Source of the DNA: JAWKOK01 sp963698255
Lineage (GTDB): Bacteria; Chloroflexota; Anaerolineae; Caldilineales; Caldilineaceae
Assembly (NCBI GenBank): GCA_963698255.1
Contig: CAVOQD010000034.1
Span: 186,001 to 250,000 of the forward strand
Length of the DNA: 64,000 bases
Direction: 5' to 3'
Program-made: the position numbers and the translations under genes
Shown: piece after piece, positions 63,039-64,000 of the stretch
Position numbering within the stretch: position 1 is the first letter of the stretch
Layout: each line of letters opens with the position of its first letter
Notes under the pieces: generated by a model
Told to the model about the DNA's origin: nothing
What the model saw: only the letters and a program-made list of their open reading frames with translations
The model's database searches: none

Positions 63039-64000
63039 ATGAGTGAGAATGTTGAAGCAACCACAATCGACGAGGTTGTGGCTGATGCCGCGGGGGAGAA
63101 CGCGGAAAGCGTCGTTGTTGAGGCTGATGAAGTTGTGGCCGAAGTCGTTGAAATTGACGAAGTCGTAGCCGAAGTCGTTGAGACTGACGAAGTCGTAGCC
63201 GAAGTCGTTGAGACTGACGAAGTCGTAGCCGAAGTCGTTGAGACTGACGAAGTCGTAGCCGAAGTCGTTGAGACTGACGAAGTCGTGGCCGAAGTCGTTG
63301 AGACTGACGAAGTCGTAGCCGAAGTCGTTGAGACTGACGAAGTCGTGGCCGAAGTCGTCGAGACTGACGAAGTGGCTGAGACCGAAGTTGCTTCTGATGC
63401 CGCAAAGCCGGCAGACCAGGCCGGCGACGATTCGACCGACGGTTCAGACCGCGTTGTGCGTGTCCTGAGTGTCGGTATGGAAGTGCCCGGCGTTGTCAAG
63501 CGCACGACTGATTTTGGGGCCTTTGTTGACATCGGCGTGGGTCGTGATGGACTTATTCATATCTCCGAACTCTCTGCTCGCCGGGTCGCCAAGGTCTCCG
63601 ATGTGGTCAAGGAAGGTCAAGAAGTCACGGCCTGGATCAAAGAACTGGATCGTAGCCGCAACCGGATCAGCCTAACGCTGATTTCCCCTGGGACCAAGAC
63701 CATCCGCGATCTCGAAAAAGATGAGATTGTGACCGGCACTGTCTCCAGGATCGTCCCCTATGGAGCCTTCATCGACATCGGCGTTGGACGTGATGCACTC
63801 CTGCATATACGTGAGATGGCAGTCGGCTACGTCAACAAGCCTGAGGATGTTGTTCAGGTGGGCGAAACCGTCGAGGCACGGATCATTGAGGTCAGTCGGC
63901 GGCGTGGTCGCATCGACCTGAGCCTGAAGGGGCTTCGACCGGAACCGGAATCCGAACAGGGTGGTGCGCAAGAAGCCCAGGTTGTCGAGGAAGAGGAAGA
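63039..64000 (+). CDS. S1-domain RNA-binding protein with repeated acidic N-terminus (cut by window edge)
   Basis: Starts at ATG 63039 with a strong AGGAGG RBS and runs off the window. Residues ~28-107 are eight 10-residue repeats (mostly EVVETDEVVA) encoded by a 30-bp DNA unit at 63121-63360. Then two S1 RNA-binding domains: VLSVGMEVPGVVKRTTDFGAFVDIGVGRDGLIHISEL and DEIVTGTVSRIVPYGAFIDIGVGRDALLHIREM, each with the GxV...GAFVDIG core. Chloroflexota have such multi-S1 proteins in place of, or beside, ribosomal protein S1; a role in translation or RNA turnover is likely. The acidic repeat N-terminus is unusual for the family. Confidence 0.8.
   Translation, partial: MSENVEATTIDEVVADAAGENAESVVVEADEVVAEVVEIDEVVAEVVETDEVVAEVVETDEVVAEVVETDEVVAEVVETDEVVAEVVETDEVVAEVVETDEVVAEVVETDEVAETEVASDAAKPADQAGDDSTDGSDRVVRVLSVGMEVPGVVKRTTDFGAFVDIGVGRDGLIHISELSARRVAKVSDVVKEGQEVTAWIKELDRSRNRISLTLISPGTKTIRDLEKDEIVTGTVSRIVPYGAFIDIGVGRDALLHIREMAVGYVNKPEDVVQVGETVEARIIEVSRRRGRIDLSLKGLRPEPESEQGGAQEAQVVEEEE
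63121..63360 (+). repeat. Eight tandem 30-bp units inside the S1-domain gene
   Basis: Eight direct copies, the last six differing only at GTAGCC/GTGGCC and GTTG/GTCG. The unit is a multiple of three, so copy number changes would alter length but not frame. Confidence 0.95.

Noticed and set aside
63121..63360. Regular 30-bp repeats suggesting a CRISPR array
   Set aside because: There are no spacers, the units are contiguous, and they lie in frame inside a gene with a clear start and downstream S1 domains.

Overview
The window looks like a piece of a GC-rich (roughly 58-60% by eye) chromosome from an uncultured Chloroflexota bacterium, probably of the Caldilineae/Anaerolineae side. This placement is an inference. 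It rests on fused FemAB-type ligases, an inward-rectifier potassium channel, STAND/TPR ATPases, secreted proteins with DUF11 repeats that end in a YLP-type tail, and many kinds of interspersed palindromic repeats. No rRNA or tRNA gene, transposase gene, CRISPR array or prophage was seen.

Layout. 1-4839 (minus): heat-shock and repair chain hrcA, grpE, GNAT, sbcD, sbcC (cut by the window edge). 4965-10116: polysaccharide genes (GT2 transferase and WcaJ-type phosphotransferase, minus) and a double FemAB protein (plus). 10174-15041: orphan antitoxin, Kir channel, epimerase plus FAH hydrolase, serine hydrolase. 15064-18359: an XhoI/PaeR7I-type restriction-modification pair beside a HigBA toxin-antitoxin module and a decayed antitoxin. 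18463-21205: DUF1028, Lrp-like RAM domain, YigZ, PspC. 21568-25609: histidine kinase, LuxR-type regulator, lone receiver and a TrxR-like flavoprotein. 26014-36505: glycogen-binding domain protein, L,D-transpeptidase, secreted unknown, mannonate dehydratase, a PP2C-like/propeller membrane protein, an LCP ligase and a lipase-like hydrolase. 36743-41766: a very large M23/glycosidase multidomain protein and a GH20 hexosaminidase. 42069-52848: mostly secreted proteins, a large STAND ATPase and a LysE exporter. 52915-58725: heterodimeric ABC exporter, a candidate structured small RNA, a coiled-coil membrane protein, PlsC. 59026-64000: ROK kinase, YchF, M32 carboxypeptidase and an S1-domain protein with a repeated acidic N-terminus.

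Two window-wide points matter when using this annotation. First, about 17 single-base frameshifts break otherwise well conserved genes; 15 of them behave as one extra base and 2 as one missing base, often in short C or G runs. I treat these as single genes with probable sequence errors and give the frame-change position in each entry; with the indels removed every reconstructed gene has a length divisible by three. Second, the intergenic DNA is dominated by at least six families of short inverted repeats, some directly abutting start codons and one interrupting the sbcDC pair. Much of the gene content concerns the cell envelope (LCP, L,D-transpeptidase, FemAB, M23, GH20, PspC, WcaJ), but I see no single operon that joins them into one pathway.
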